From assembly GCF_002284565.1 (NCBI RefSeq), contig NZ_NPKI01000015.1, positions 248,001-312,000 of the forward strand: a stretch of 64,000 nt of DNA. Direction: 5' to 3'. Source of the DNA: Mesorhizobium mediterraneum (GTDB lineage Bacteria > Pseudomonadota > Alphaproteobacteria > Rhizobiales > Rhizobiaceae). The notes beneath the pieces were generated by a model. It was not told the DNA's origin. It saw only the letters and a list, made by a program, of their open reading frames with translations, and did no database searches. Below are positions 1 through 8,533 of the stretch, one piece after another; the stretch's first letter is position 1, and every line of letters begins with the position of its first letter. A program made the position numbers and the translations under genes.

Positions 1-240
1 GCCAAGCTGCACCGGGTTTCTCGTCGCCTTGAGGATGGCGCCGACCGCCGCGCCGTTGACGCTCTGGCCCTTGAAGGCGCCGTTGAGGTCGACCACATGC
101 AGCCATTCAAAGCCCTGTTGCTCGAAGGCTCTGGCCTGCGCGGCCGGGTCGTCATTGTAGATCGTCGCGGTCGCCATGTCGCCGTGCTTCAGGCGCACGC
201 ACTTGCCGTCCTTGAGGTCGATGGCCGGGAACAGGATCAC
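1..240 (-). CDS. hisA: HisA, phosphoribosylformimino-AICAR ribotide isomerase (N-terminal part, cut by window edge)
   Basis: The reverse strand reads from a GTG at 240 into a HisA N-terminus ([17 protein letters not shown], then ATIYNDDP and [10 protein letters not shown]). These are the opening strands of the (beta/alpha)8 barrel, with the conserved catalytic Asp of the FPAIDLKDG motif. About 80 residues are present and the C-terminus lies outside the window. HisA isomerises ProFAR to PRFAR in histidine synthesis. The GTG follows the stop of the DUF1330 gene by three bases, so it belongs to the hisB-hisH-hisA operon; hisF would be expected next, outside the window. Confidence 0.93.
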   Translation of the reverse strand, partial: MILFPAIDLKDGKCVRLKHGDMATATIYNDDPAAQARAFEQQGFEWLHVVDLNGAFKGQSVNGAAVGAILKATRNPVQLG

Positions 241-243
241 CGT

Positions 244-534
244 TCAAGCGCCTTCGACAATGACGAAGTGACCGGTCGAGGCGGCAAGCCTGTACTTCAA
301 AGCCGCCCGGTATTCAGGTGACTCGTAGCATTCTATCGCCCTGTCGTAGGACTCGAACTCCACCAGGACATGGCGGTTGCCTGTCGGCCCTTCCGGGTTC
401 GCGTGACGCCCGGCCCGCACGGGAAACTTCGCACCATATTTCGCAAAAGCCGCGGCGTTCGCCTCGATATATTGCTTGTAGACCTCAGGATCGCGGACAT
501 CGACCATCGCCATCCAGTAGCCTTTCTTGCTCAT
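244..534 (-). CDS. DUF1330 family protein in his operon
   Basis: This 96-residue protein has the compact ferredoxin-like alpha/beta pattern of DUF1330: GYWMAMVDVRDPEVYKQY near the start, a central RHVLVEFESYDRAIECYESPEY and a C-terminal GHFVIVEGA strand. No catalytic activity is established for the family. It sits between hisH and hisA with one- to three-base spacings, so it is certainly co-transcribed with them. The place of a DUF1330 gene inside a histidine operon suggests a co-expression or accessory role, but that is inference. Confidence 0.85.
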   Translation of the reverse strand: MSKKGYWMAMVDVRDPEVYKQYIEANAAAFAKYGAKFPVRAGRHANPEGPTGNRHVLVEFESYDRAIECYESPEYRAALKYRLAASTGHFVIVEGA

Positions 535-535
535 C

Positions 536-1186
536 CTAGGGCCTCCAGCTCAGGAAATTGGTGATCAGCGCCAGGCCAAGCGCCTGGCTCTTTTCGGGAT
601 GGAACTGCGTGCCGGCGAGATTGTCGCGGGCGACCGTAGCCGTCACCGGACCACCATAGTCGGCAATCGCCAGCACGTCGTCCGCTTTCCTGGCGTCAAG
701 ATGATAGGAATGAACGAAATAGGCGTGCAGTCCCTTGGCGCCGGTCGGAATGCCGGAAAACAGCGGATGCTTGTGCGTGAGCTCGATGGTGTTCCAGCCG
801 ATCTGCGGGATTTTCAGCGCAGGATCGGCCGGGGCGATCTCCTTGACATCGCCGGCGATCCAGCCAAAGCCTTTTGTAACAGTCTTCTCCAACCCCCGCT
901 CCGACATCAGCTGCATGCCGACGCAGATGCCGAGGAACGGCCGCCCCTTGACGATCGCGACCTCCTCGACCGCTTCCCACATGCCGGCCACAGCGCGCAG
1001 CCCGGCCGCGCAATCGGCGTAGGCGCCGACGCCGGGCAGGACAACGCGGTCGGCGGTTCTGACACGCTCGGCATCGGCGGTCAGGTCGATGGCGGCGGCG
1101 ATGCCGGCTTCGTGCGCGGCGCGCTCGAAGGCTTTGGTGGCCGAGCGCAAATTGCCCGAGCCGTAGTCGATGATCGCGACCCGCAT
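536..1186 (-). CDS. hisH: HisH, glutamine amidotransferase subunit of imidazole glycerol phosphate synthase
   Basis: This is a 216-residue class I glutamine amidotransferase, the usual length for HisH. It starts [13 protein letters not shown]. It carries the nucleophile elbow GICVGMQLM with the catalytic Cys and ends with the FHPEKSQ His-Glu pair. It supplies ammonia to HisF for conversion of PRFAR to IGP and AICAR. The ATG at 1186 is one base from the stop of the DUF2628 gene, and its stop is one base from the DUF1330 start, so translation is probably coupled along the operon. Confidence 0.96.
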   Translation of the reverse strand: MRVAIIDYGSGNLRSATKAFERAAHEAGIAAAIDLTADAERVRTADRVVLPGVGAYADCAAGLRAVAGMWEAVEEVAIVKGRPFLGICVGMQLMSERGLEKTVTKGFGWIAGDVKEIAPADPALKIPQIGWNTIELTHKHPLFSGIPTGAKGLHAYFVHSYHLDARKADDVLAIADYGGPVTATVARDNLAGTQFHPEKSQALGLALITNFLSWRP

Positions 1187-1187
1187 G

Positions 1188-1664
1188 TCAGGGTCTTCCC
1201 GGCGTGTGGTTCAGCCCTAGCGCTATGCCCATATGTGCTGGCCGGGCATGGACAGCGTCGGGAACGATGCGTTGCGCGGGCGCTTGCTCATCCGAATGCG
1301 CTTCGGCTTCCAGCACATAGCGCGTATCGGCATCATCGAGCCTGTCGGCCTCGACGACGCCCCATTCATGCCAGCCACGGCGGCGCAGTGCGGCAATCCG
1401 CAAGGCCTGCCCTTCCAGCCCGACATAGAGCGATACAAGCAGCGACAGCAGCGGACCTGCCAGCCCCAGGCTCAATCCTTCAGCAAGCATCGAAAGGAGA
1501 GCCATGGCGACAAAGGCCAGGGCTGCCTCGATCCACAACCGGTGCCAGAGCAGCCACAGCGGCGGCACGAGGAAGCCGAGCCAGGAAAAACCATCACGGA
1601 CAAAGGCCGTCATATCAGGCTTTTCGCCGCGGCCCGGCGGTTCCATCACGACATAGATGGCCAT
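1188..1664 (-). CDS. DUF2628 membrane protein in his operon
   Basis: This 158-residue protein matches the DUF2628 layout. It has a short soluble start (AIYVVMEPP), a [19 protein letters not shown] segment entering the membrane, two further hydrophobic stretches (residues about 45-65 and 66-82), and a tail with [19 protein letters not shown]. It has two or three predicted membrane segments. Function is unknown. It lies between hisB and hisH with spacings of three and one bases. A membrane protein translated inside the histidine operon is unexplained by the pathway. Confidence 0.82.
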   Translation of the reverse strand: MAIYVVMEPPGRGEKPDMTAFVRDGFSWLGFLVPPLWLLWHRLWIEAALAFVAMALLSMLAEGLSLGLAGPLLSLLVSLYVGLEGQALRIAALRRRGWHEWGVVEADRLDDADTRYVLEAEAHSDEQAPAQRIVPDAVHARPAHMGIALGLNHTPGRP

Positions 1665-1667
1665 GGC

Positions 1668-2267
1668 CTATCCCTTCAGAGATCCCTTGGTGGAAGGAAC
1701 CGCGTCCGGCTGGCGCGGGTCGCTTTCAAGTGCTGCGCGCAGCGCGCGGGCCACTGCTTTGAAGCAGGTCTCGGCGATGTGGTGATTGTTGGCGCCATAG
1801 TGATTGGTGACATGCAGCGTGATGCCGGCATTCTGCGCCAGGGCCTGGAAGAATTCGCGCACCAGTTCGGTGTCGAACGTGCCGATCTTCGGTGACGAGA
1901 ACGCAACGTTCCAGACAAGGAAAGGACGACCGGAGACGTCAATCGCGGCGCGTGTCAGCGTCTCGTCCATGGCGAGATCGATCGAGGCATAGCGCATGAT
2001 GCCGCGCCGCTCGCCCAGCGCCTGGGCCAGCGCCTGGCCGAGCGCGATGCCGGTGTCCTCGACCGTGTGGTGGTCGTCTATGTGCAGATCGCCCTTGGCC
2101 TTGACCGTCATGTCGATCAGTGAATGGCGCGAAAGCTGGTCCAGCATGTGGTCGAAGAAGCCGACGCCCGTCGAAATATCGGATTTTCCCGAGCCGTCGA
2201 CCTGGACCGATACGGAGATGTCGGTTTCCCCAGTCTTGCGGCTTGCGTTGGCGGAACGGGGCGGCAT
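1668..2267 (-). CDS. hisB: HisB, imidazoleglycerol-phosphate dehydratase
   Basis: This 199-residue monofunctional IGPD has no phosphatase domain, as in most bacteria outside the enterics. The two metal-binding histidine motifs are visible: [16 protein letters not shown] near residue 70 and [16 protein letters not shown] near residue 165, plus [16 protein letters not shown] near residue 35. It dehydrates IGP to imidazole acetol phosphate. It is the first gene of the visible his operon on the minus strand; the 222 bases to hslV upstream should hold the promoter. A few residues at the N-terminus may be excess, because the conserved part starts at about residue 14. Confidence 0.95.
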   Translation of the reverse strand: MPPRSANASRKTGETDISVSVQVDGSGKSDISTGVGFFDHMLDQLSRHSLIDMTVKAKGDLHIDDHHTVEDTGIALGQALAQALGERRGIMRYASIDLAMDETLTRAAIDVSGRPFLVWNVAFSSPKIGTFDTELVREFFQALAQNAGITLHVTNHYGANNHHIAETCFKAVARALRAALESDPRQPDAVPSTKGSLKG

Positions 2268-2489
2268 GACCTCATCCTTGTCCAGAGTTCAGACGTTCCA
2301 AGCGCCCACGTGCTTGAAAACGAGAGCCTTCTAGCAGCATGATCCGGCGATTGCCAGTTGCCATGCCAGGGGATATCGAGCCTGGCAGATGACCGGTTTG
2401 CAATCATCGGGCCTATGCATACATATGGCCGATCAAGTCACTCGTAACGCGCCAATTGCCTTCGGGATCGGTGCTGATCGGAGCAGAAA

Positions 2490-3041
2490 ATGTCTGATAA
2501 ACTGACCATGCACGCCACGACCATCGTGACGGTGCGCAAGGGCGGCAAGGTGGTCATCGCCGGCGATGGCCAGGTCAGTCTCGGCCAGACCATCATGAAG
2601 GGCAACGCCAAGAAGGTGCGCCGCATTGGCAAAAGCGGCAATGTCATTGCCGGTTTCGCCGGCGCCACCGCTGACGCCTTCACCCTTCTGGAGCGGCTCG
2701 AGGCCAAGCTCGAACAATATCCGGAGCAATTGACGCGGGCCTGCGTCGAGCTCGCCAAGGACTGGCGCACCGACCGCTATCTGCGCCGGCTGGAAGCGAT
2801 GATGCTGGTCGCCGACAAGTCGGTCTCGCTGGCGCTGACCGGCACCGGCGATGTGCTCGAGCCCGAACATGGCGTCATGGCGATCGGTTCGGGCGGCAAC
2901 TACGCGCTGGCCGCGGCGCGCGCGCTGATGGACAGCGACAAGGATGCCGAGGAGATCGCCCGCAAGGCGATGCAGATCGCATCCGACATTTGCGTCTACA
3001 CCAACAACAATTTCGTCATCGAAACACTCGATGCCGGCTGA
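2490..3041 (+). CDS. hslV: HslV, peptidase subunit of the HslUV ATP-dependent protease
   Basis: This 183-residue HslV is a proteasome-beta-like peptidase. The mature N-terminal threonine lies in [15 protein letters not shown] (Thr10, exposed after removal of a short propeptide), followed by the typical [13 protein letters not shown] and [12 protein letters not shown] segments. It forms a dodecamer capped by HslU and degrades misfolded or regulatory proteins in the cytoplasm. An internal ATG at 2508 is a possible shorter start. hslU follows after two inserted genes, a common arrangement in rhizobia. Confidence 0.96.
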   Translation: MSDKLTMHATTIVTVRKGGKVVIAGDGQVSLGQTIMKGNAKKVRRIGKSGNVIAGFAGATADAFTLLERLEAKLEQYPEQLTRACVELAKDWRTDRYLRRLEAMMLVADKSVSLALTGTGDVLEPEHGVMAIGSGGNYALAAARALMDSDKDAEEIARKAMQIASDICVYTNNNFVIETLDAG

Positions 3042-3051
3042 GCAGGCCGTG

Positions 3052-3096
3052 CCATGATCCCGAAAAGTGGAAACCGGTTTTCGGCGGAAATCATGG
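3052..3096. repeat. Rhizobial palindromic intergenic repeat overlapping a start codon
   Basis: An imperfect inverted repeat has outer arms CCATGAT (3052-3058) and ATCATGG (3090-3096). Its inner arms are CCGAAAA and TTTTCGG around a GTGGAAACCGG centre. This CCGAAAAGTGG/CCGGTTTTCGG signature is a familiar short intergenic element in mesorhizobia and relatives. A related 14-bp perfect palindrome (GCATGACCCCGAAA) occurs at 60291-60323. Its right arm contains the ATG used by the next gene. Confidence 0.75.
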
Positions 3097-3617
3097 CCAA
3101 ACAAGAGAATAGATATGATTTTCGGCCGGTGACCGAGGCGGACTTGCCGATGATCGCGGCATGGTTGGCCGAGCCGCATGTCGCCGAGTGGTGGGATGAT
3201 CCCGAGACGGAGATCGCGCAGATCCGCGAGCATATCGACTCGATTTCCGTCGAACCGCTGATCATCGAGCTCGACGGCGAGCCGATCGGCTACATGCAGA
3301 GCTACGACCCGCATCTGGAGGACGGCCATCCCTATAGCGACCAGCCGTTCGGCACGCTCGGCATCGATCTGTCGATCGGCAGGCCTGAGCTTGTCGGACA
3401 CGGCCACGGCTCGGCAATTGTGCGGCAGTTCGTGGAACAGCTGTTCGAGGAAGGGGCGCCGCGTGTCATCATCGACCCGGATCCGGCCAACGGACGAGCC
3501 ATCCGCGCCTATGAAAAGGCCGGTTTCAGAGCTATCGATCGAAGGCAATCGGAATATGGCGACGTTTTGCTGATGGCGATTGATGTCGAAGTGGGCGACG
3601 CCGAAGAGGGGCAGTAA
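3093..3617 (+). CDS. GNAT acetyltransferase, aminoglycoside 6'-N-acetyltransferase-like
   Basis: This GNAT-fold protein of about 174 residues has a [27 protein letters not shown] start, an acceptor-loop region with [10 protein letters not shown], and a [27 protein letters not shown] acetyl-CoA pyrophosphate-binding segment. It continues to [21 protein letters not shown] and ends near LLMAID. This matches the AAC(6')/acetyltransferase_8-like group; the real acceptor is unknown. The upstream ATG at 3054 falls in a palindromic intergenic repeat, so I prefer the ATG at 3093, which lies in that repeat's right arm. It sits between hslV and hslU, probably as a passenger. Confidence 0.85.
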   Translation: MAKQENRYDFRPVTEADLPMIAAWLAEPHVAEWWDDPETEIAQIREHIDSISVEPLIIELDGEPIGYMQSYDPHLEDGHPYSDQPFGTLGIDLSIGRPELVGHGHGSAIVRQFVEQLFEEGAPRVIIDPDPANGRAIRAYEKAGFRAIDRRQSEYGDVLLMAIDVEVGDAEEGQ

Positions 3618-3621
3618 CAGC

Positions 3622-4221
3622 ATGAGCACAACCGGCGCCGACAAATCCGTCTCGGCCTACGAAGACAGCTGGCGGATGGGACTTCTGCTCGTCCTCGGCC
3701 TGATCATATTCCAGGCCGGAGCCCTTTACGGCATGGGCCGAACGCCAATCTGCACATGCGGCTATGTCAAGCTATGGCACGGCATCGTGCAGAGCTCGGA
3801 GAATTCCCAGCATATTTCCGACTGGTACACATTCTCGCACATCATCCATGGCTTCCTGTTCTACGCGCTGGCGTGGGCTCTGTTCCCGCGCTCGCCGATC
3901 GGGCTCAGGCTGGCATTTGCGGTCGTCATAGAGGGCGGTTGGGAACTTCTCGAGAACAGCCCTTTGATCATCGAGCGCTATCGCGCCGGCACAATTTCCC
4001 TGGATTACTATGGCGACAGCATCATCAATTCGGTGGCAGACACGCTGGCGATGGTGGTGGGATTTGTGATGGCGCGGAGGCTTCCTATATGGGTGATCGT
4101 GACCCTCGCTCTCATCTTCGAATTCGGTGTCGGCTACATCATCAGGGACAATCTGACACTCAACGTGATCATGCTGCTGCATCCGTTCGAGTCCATCCGG
4201 CAGTGGCAAAGTGGAATTTAG
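3622..4221 (+). CDS. UPF0314 / DUF2585 family membrane protein
   Basis: This 199-residue integral membrane protein has about five hydrophobic segments (for example [52 protein letters not shown]). The conserved family signatures are [34 protein letters not shown] and [14 protein letters not shown]. The family is a rhizobial/alphaproteobacterial DUF of unknown function. The stop (4219-4221) is four bases before the hslU ATG at 4226, and the ATG at 3622 follows the preceding stop by four bases. It is therefore co-translated between the two protease subunits, and a link to HslUV is possible but unproven. Confidence 0.9.
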   Translation: MSTTGADKSVSAYEDSWRMGLLLVLGLIIFQAGALYGMGRTPICTCGYVKLWHGIVQSSENSQHISDWYTFSHIIHGFLFYALAWALFPRSPIGLRLAFAVVIEGGWELLENSPLIIERYRAGTISLDYYGDSIINSVADTLAMVVGFVMARRLPIWVIVTLALIFEFGVGYIIRDNLTLNVIMLLHPFESIRQWQSGI

Positions 4222-4225
4222 TGAT

Positions 4226-5539
4226 ATGAGCACATTCTCGCCCCGCGAAATCGTTTCGGAACTCGATCGCTTCATCATCGGCCAGAAGGACGCCAAGCGC
4301 GCCGTGGCCATCGCCTTGCGCAACCGCTGGCGCCGCCAGCAGCTCGAAGGCCAGATGCGTGAAGAGGTGATGCCCAAGAACATCCTGATGATCGGCCCGA
4401 CCGGCGTCGGCAAGACCGAGATCTCGCGCCGCCTGGCACGCCTTGCCGGTGCGCCGTTCGTCAAGGTCGAGGCGACCAAGTTCACCGAGGTCGGCTATGT
4501 CGGCCGCGACGTCGAGCAGATCATTCGCGACCTGGTCGAGATCGCCATCGGGCTGGTGCGCGAGAAGATGCGCGAGGATGTCAAGGCGCGCGCCCATATC
4601 AATGCCGAGGAACGCGTGCTGGAAGCGCTCGTCGGCAAGACGGCGAGCCCGGCCACGCGCGACAGTTTCCGCAAGAAGCTGCGCGACGGCGAGCTCGACG
4701 ACAAGGAGATCGAGATCGAAGTGGCCGACACCGGCACGGGCGGCATGCCCGGCTTCGAGATCCCCGGCATGCCGGGCGCCAATATCGGCGTGTTGAACAT
4801 CAACGACATGCTGTCGAAAGCGATGGGCGGCCAGAAGACCAAGACGCGCAAGACGACGGTGAAGGAATCCTACACGCTGCTGGTCGGCGACGAGTCCGAC
4901 AAGCTGCTCGACCAGGATGAGGTGGTGCGCAGAGCGCTCGAATCGACCGAAAACGACGGCATCGTCTTCCTCGACGAGATCGACAAGATCGCCTCGCGCG
5001 AGGGCGGCATGGGCGCCGGTGTTTCCCGCGAAGGCGTGCAGCGCGACCTGCTGCCGCTTGTCGAAGGCACAACGGTCGCGACCAAATACGGACCGGTGAA
5101 GACGGACCACATCCTGTTCATCGCATCGGGTGCGTTCCACGTCGCCAAGCCGTCCGACCTGCTGCCGGAACTGCAGGGCCGTCTGCCGATCCGCGTCGAG
5201 CTGCGGGCGCTGGAGAAGGACGATTTCGTCCGCATCCTGACTGAGACCGAGGCCAGCCTGATCAAGCAGTATATCGCGCTGATGAAGACCGAGGGCGTCG
5301 ACCTCGTCTTCACCGACGACGCCATCGATTCGCTGGCCGGCATTGCCGTCGATCTCAACGCCAGCGTCGAGAACATCGGCGCCAGGCGGCTGCAGACGGT
5401 GATGGAGCGGGTGCTGGACGAGATCTCCTATGACGCGCCGGATCGCCACGGCACGTCGGTGACCATCGACGCCGCCTATGTGCAAAAGCATGTCGGCGAC
5501 CTGTCCAGAAACACGGATTTGTCGCGTTTCATCCTGTAA
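4226..5539 (+). CDS. hslU: HslU, ATPase subunit of HslUV protease
   Basis: This 437-residue AAA+ unfoldase carries Walker [10 protein letters not shown], pore loop GYVGRD and Walker [13 protein letters not shown]. It also has the sensor-2 region [16 protein letters not shown] and the C-terminal DLSRFIL tail that docks into HslV. An inserted I-domain spans about residues 110-240. The ATG at 4226 ([13 protein letters not shown]) matches the family start; the GTG at 4211 would overlap the UPF0314 gene and is not needed. It unfolds substrates and feeds them to HslV. Confidence 0.97.
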   Translation: MSTFSPREIVSELDRFIIGQKDAKRAVAIALRNRWRRQQLEGQMREEVMPKNILMIGPTGVGKTEISRRLARLAGAPFVKVEATKFTEVGYVGRDVEQIIRDLVEIAIGLVREKMREDVKARAHINAEERVLEALVGKTASPATRDSFRKKLRDGELDDKEIEIEVADTGTGGMPGFEIPGMPGANIGVLNINDMLSKAMGGQKTKTRKTTVKESYTLLVGDESDKLLDQDEVVRRALESTENDGIVFLDEIDKIASREGGMGAGVSREGVQRDLLPLVEGTTVATKYGPVKTDHILFIASGAFHVAKPSDLLPELQGRLPIRVELRALEKDDFVRILTETEASLIKQYIALMKTEGVDLVFTDDAIDSLAGIAVDLNASVENIGARRLQTVMERVLDEISYDAPDRHGTSVTIDAAYVQKHVGDLSRNTDLSRFIL

Positions 5540-5708
5540 GACGGCGCCGGCCAAGCCCGGTGCCCGGGCGACGGGCGATTTCCGGACATTCCGCAGTGTG
5601 TGGCCAAATGGAAGCATCTGGCCACCTTTTGTCTCAGTTGTCGAAGGGCTCTCGACTCGACCTGGGGCTTTACCTAGTTTGCCCGGCGACTATTACAGGC
5701 GGCGGCGC

Positions 5709-6668
5709 ATGAAAAAACTGATCCTCGTCATTCTCGGGCTGACGCTGGCGACAGCCATGTTCGCTGCGCAAGCGGCGACGATGGTGCCGCCGGGCAACAG
5801 TCATGCCGAGCAGCCCAACATACCGGGCGCCTCGAGCCGGCGCACCCAGGCCACCAACACCACTTTCCAGGCAAAATACCGCAAGGTCTATGCGCTGCTG
5901 CAGAACGACGCCGATCTTCGCGGCAAGATCAGCCAAGCGGCGGCGACCTATGGCATCGATCCGATGCACATCGTCGGCGCCATCGTCGGCGAGCACACCT
6001 ACAATGTCGACGCCTACGACCGGCTGCAGACCTACTACGTCAAGGCGATCTCCTATCTGTCGAGCAAGCTGTCCTTCGCCTATGAAGGCGAGGACATCAC
6101 CGATTTCGTGCAACGGCCGCAATTTGCCAAATGCGCCGGCGAATCGGACAGTTACGCGCTGTGGGCGTGCCGCGAGCAGGTGTGGAACCAGTCCTTTCGC
6201 GGCAAGAATGTCGGGGGGACAAGCTTTCCCAATGACCGCTTCGGCGCCACTTTCTTCCAGCCCTATTATGCCGGCCAGACCTTCGGTCTTGGGCAACTCA
6301 ATCCGCTGACGGCGTTGCAGATGAGCGATCTCGTGCACCAGGTTTCCGGCCTGCCGAAGCTCGACGTCGGCGATCCGAACGGGGTCTACAAGACCATCAT
6401 GGATCCGGACCTCACCTTGTCTTATGTCGCGGCGACGATCCGGAAATCGATCGATGCCTACCAGAACATTGCCGGCTTCGACATATCGGACAACCCCGGG
6501 ATCACATCGACGCTCTACAATGTCGGCAATCCGGAACAGCGCGCCTATGCGCTGAAGGCCGAGAACGACAAGCGCCGTGCCGCGGGCGAACCGGAGAAGC
6601 TGCCCGAGGAAAATTACTATGGCTGGCTGGTCAACGACAAATTGCCGGAGCTGAAGGCGCTGTTTTAG
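5709..6668 (+). CDS. DUF1402 exported protein, lytic-transglycosylase-like motifs
   Basis: The 319-residue protein has a clear Sec signal peptide (KKLILVILGLTLATAMFAAQA). The DUF1402-like body carries AIVGEHTYNVDAYDRLQ (Glu about residue 98), then FGLGQLNPLTALQMS and later STLYNVGNPEQRA. The spacing of a catalytic-type Glu, a G-L-G-Q turn and a (L/A)YN-x-G motif resembles soluble lytic transglycosylases. A periplasmic, lysozyme-like fold is therefore likely, but activity is not established for the DUF. It stands alone, 169 bases after hslU and convergent with the reductase gene downstream. Confidence 0.75.
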   Translation: MKKLILVILGLTLATAMFAAQAATMVPPGNSHAEQPNIPGASSRRTQATNTTFQAKYRKVYALLQNDADLRGKISQAAATYGIDPMHIVGAIVGEHTYNVDAYDRLQTYYVKAISYLSSKLSFAYEGEDITDFVQRPQFAKCAGESDSYALWACREQVWNQSFRGKNVGGTSFPNDRFGATFFQPYYAGQTFGLGQLNPLTALQMSDLVHQVSGLPKLDVGDPNGVYKTIMDPDLTLSYVAATIRKSIDAYQNIAGFDISDNPGITSTLYNVGNPEQRAYALKAENDKRRAAGEPEKLPEENYYGWLVNDKLPELKALF

Positions 6669-6730
6669 AACGTGTTGAGATTCGGATTTTCAGCCGGATC
6701 GAAGTCGCCCCTTTCGGGCGTTTGCGCTGC

Positions 6731-6890
6731 CCTCCTTGCCCTGCCGGCATTTCTCCCCGTATAGTGACGGGGGAGAAAGAACGCTGGCATCGGCTGCAAC
6801 GCCCGTTCTGCGGCGCTGGCGATTGGCGAAATCCTAAGCGACAGTGGGTCACTATACGGGGAGAAGATGCCGGCAGGCAGATGAGGGGCG
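6731..6890. repeat. REP-like paired palindromic element between convergent genes
   Basis: Two oppositely oriented copies face each other. The left copy reads CTGCCGGCAT-TTCTCCCCGT-ATAGTGACGG and the right copy reads TCACTATACGGGGAGAAGAT followed by GCCGGCAGGCAGATGAGGGG. Together they can fold into a long hairpin. It is the same class as the elements at 18104-18300, 29133-29280 and 31952-32070 (CTCCCC/GGGGAG arms, then GATGAGGGG). It sits between convergent genes and probably also ends transcription of both. Confidence 0.75.
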
Positions 6891-6920
6891 GCGCCGGCTT
6901 TAGGCAATCGGCGCCACGGC

Positions 6921-8159
6921 TCACGCCGCCAGCAGAGACTTCAGCTTGACCGTCTGCGAGCCGAGCGCTTCCGGCGCCGGCTTGGCCCTTTTCGCGATCA
7001 GCATCTCGGCCAGCCTGATGTCGCGGGCGACCGTGTTGCCCGGGCCGATGCCGCTCGCCGCAACGAGCCTGCCGTCCTCGGCGAGGTGGAACAGGATGAA
7101 GGCGCCATCGTCGAGGTCGCGGCGCACAGTGCTGCGGCCCTCGTCCGACAGGCCGGATATCTGCAAGGTCAGGCCGTATTGATCCGACCAGAACCATGGC
7201 ACCGCCGCGTGGCTTTCGCCGGCGCCAAGCATGTTCCTGGCCGCAAGCGCGCCCTGCTCCTGCGCGTTGCGCCAAGCTTCCAGTCGCACGCGCCGGCCGC
7301 CATAGACGGCAAGCGGAAACGAGCAGCAATCGCCGGCGGCGAAGATGGCCGGATCGCCAGTGCGAAGCCCGGCATCGACTGCTATGCCGTTGTCGATCGT
7401 CAGCCCGGCTTCCGCGGCGAGCCCGATCACCGGCACTGCGCCGATGCCGATCACGGCGAGATCGGCGACGATGTCCAGTCCGCCGGCAAGCGCGATGCGC
7501 ACCTCGGCGCCATCGTCGGCGATCGCGGCGATGCCGTCGCCGCACAGGATTTTCACGCCTTCGGCTTCATGCGCCTCGTGGATGACTTTGGCGATCTCGG
7601 CCGGCACGCCGCGCATCAGGATGCGCGGTTGCGCCTCGATGACGGTGACCGCGGCTCCCAACCTGCGCGCCGCTGCGGCGAGTTCAAGACCGATGAAGCC
7701 GCCGCCGACGATGGCGATGCGATTTCTGGCGCTGAGATGAGCGCGAATCGCCAACGCATCGTTGAAGGTCCGGAGATAGACGCAGCGCGGGCCGAGGCCG
7801 GGCATTGGCAGCTTGCGCGGGGTTGACCCGGTTGCCAGCAAAAGCTTGTCGTAAGGCAGGTCCGAGCCGTCCGACAGGCGCACGAGATGCGCGGCGCGAT
7901 CGATCGCCACCGCCTGAACCGAATGGATATGCCGGATCGACCTCTCGGCCAGGATTTCATCGCTGGCGATCGCCTTGATCACGGGCGCATCGCTAGCCAT
8001 CGCTTCTTTCGACAGCGGCGGCCGCTCATAGGGCAGATGCGGCTCGTCGCCGACCAGCGTCACCGGCCCGTCATAGCCGAGATCGCGCAGCGCCAAGGCA
8101 GCCCGCCCGCCGCATTCACCGGCACCGATGATGACCATCCCGTTCGTCATCACCGTCAC
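6921..8159 (-). CDS. mocF: MocF-like FAD-dependent ferredoxin reductase of a three-component oxygenase
   Basis: This 412-residue flavoprotein has two Rossmann motifs: VIIGAGECGGRAALALRDLGY (FAD, near the N-terminus) and IAIVGGGFIGLELAAAARRLG (NAD(P)H, near residue 145). It also has the FAD-binding FAAGDCCSFP near residue 275 and a C-terminal interface domain typical of Rieske-type ferredoxin reductases. It passes electrons from NAD(P)H to the Rieske ferredoxin upstream. The GTG start at 8159 overlaps that gene's TGA (GTGA); an ATG at 8150 is an alternative. The order oxygenase-ferredoxin-reductase matches mocDEF of rhizopine catabolism; the exact substrate is inferred. Confidence 0.85.
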   Translation of the reverse strand: MTVMTNGMVIIGAGECGGRAALALRDLGYDGPVTLVGDEPHLPYERPPLSKEAMASDAPVIKAIASDEILAERSIRHIHSVQAVAIDRAAHLVRLSDGSDLPYDKLLLATGSTPRKLPMPGLGPRCVYLRTFNDALAIRAHLSARNRIAIVGGGFIGLELAAAARRLGAAVTVIEAQPRILMRGVPAEIAKVIHEAHEAEGVKILCGDGIAAIADDGAEVRIALAGGLDIVADLAVIGIGAVPVIGLAAEAGLTIDNGIAVDAGLRTGDPAIFAAGDCCSFPLAVYGGRRVRLEAWRNAQEQGALAARNMLGAGESHAAVPWFWSDQYGLTLQISGLSDEGRSTVRRDLDDGAFILFHLAEDGRLVAASGIGPGNTVARDIRLAEMLIAKRAKPAPEALGSQTVKLKSLLAA

Positions 8160-8470
8160 CCGATCTGAATGAGGATTTTACCGGCGTCGAGCTTGACCGG
8201 ATATGTCCTGAGATTGACGCAGACTGGCGCGCCCCTGGCCGCACCGGTCTTGTAGTTGAAGCGGCCATTGTGCTTCGGGCATTCGATGATGTCGTCCATC
8301 ACCAGCCCGTCGGCCAGGTGCACCTTCTCATGCGTGCAAAGACCGTCCGTCGCGAAATATTCGTCGTCGGGGCTGCGATAGATGGCGAAGGTGCGGCCTT
8401 CATGGTCGAACCGCATCACGTCCTCTTCGTCGATGTCTTCGGCATCACAGGCCTCGACCCAGTCGCTCAT
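8156..8470 (-). CDS. mocE: MocE-family Rieske 2Fe-2S ferredoxin
   Basis: The 104-residue Rieske ferredoxin has both cluster-binding motifs: CTHEKVHLADG (Cys-x-His) and CPKHNGRFNYKTG (Cys-x-x-His). It starts SDWVEACDAEDIDEEDV, the usual start for MocE/BphF-like ferredoxins. The ATG at 8470 is chosen because the longer reading adds residues outside the domain. It shuttles single electrons from the reductase to the membrane oxygenase MocD, and its stop overlaps the reductase start. Confidence 0.88.
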   Translation of the reverse strand: MSDWVEACDAEDIDEEDVMRFDHEGRTFAIYRSPDDEYFATDGLCTHEKVHLADGLVMDDIIECPKHNGRFNYKTGAARGAPVCVNLRTYPVKLDAGKILIQIG

Positions 8471-8533
8471 CAGTCCTCCCGGCGTTTTTTGCTTGGTCAA
8501 CTTGCCCGGCATGTTGCCTGGCATGGGCGCATA

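Noticed and set aside
2433-3644. Long minus-strand ORF (about 400 codons) opposite hslV and the GNAT gene
   Set aside because: It mirrors real genes in GC-rich DNA; the product is Arg/Asp/His-rich with no family signature, while hslV on the plus strand is certain.
4169-5617. Minus-strand ORF of about 480 codons opposite hslU
   Set aside because: Antisense shadow of hslU with typical LQ/HR-rich composition; no start site or domain.
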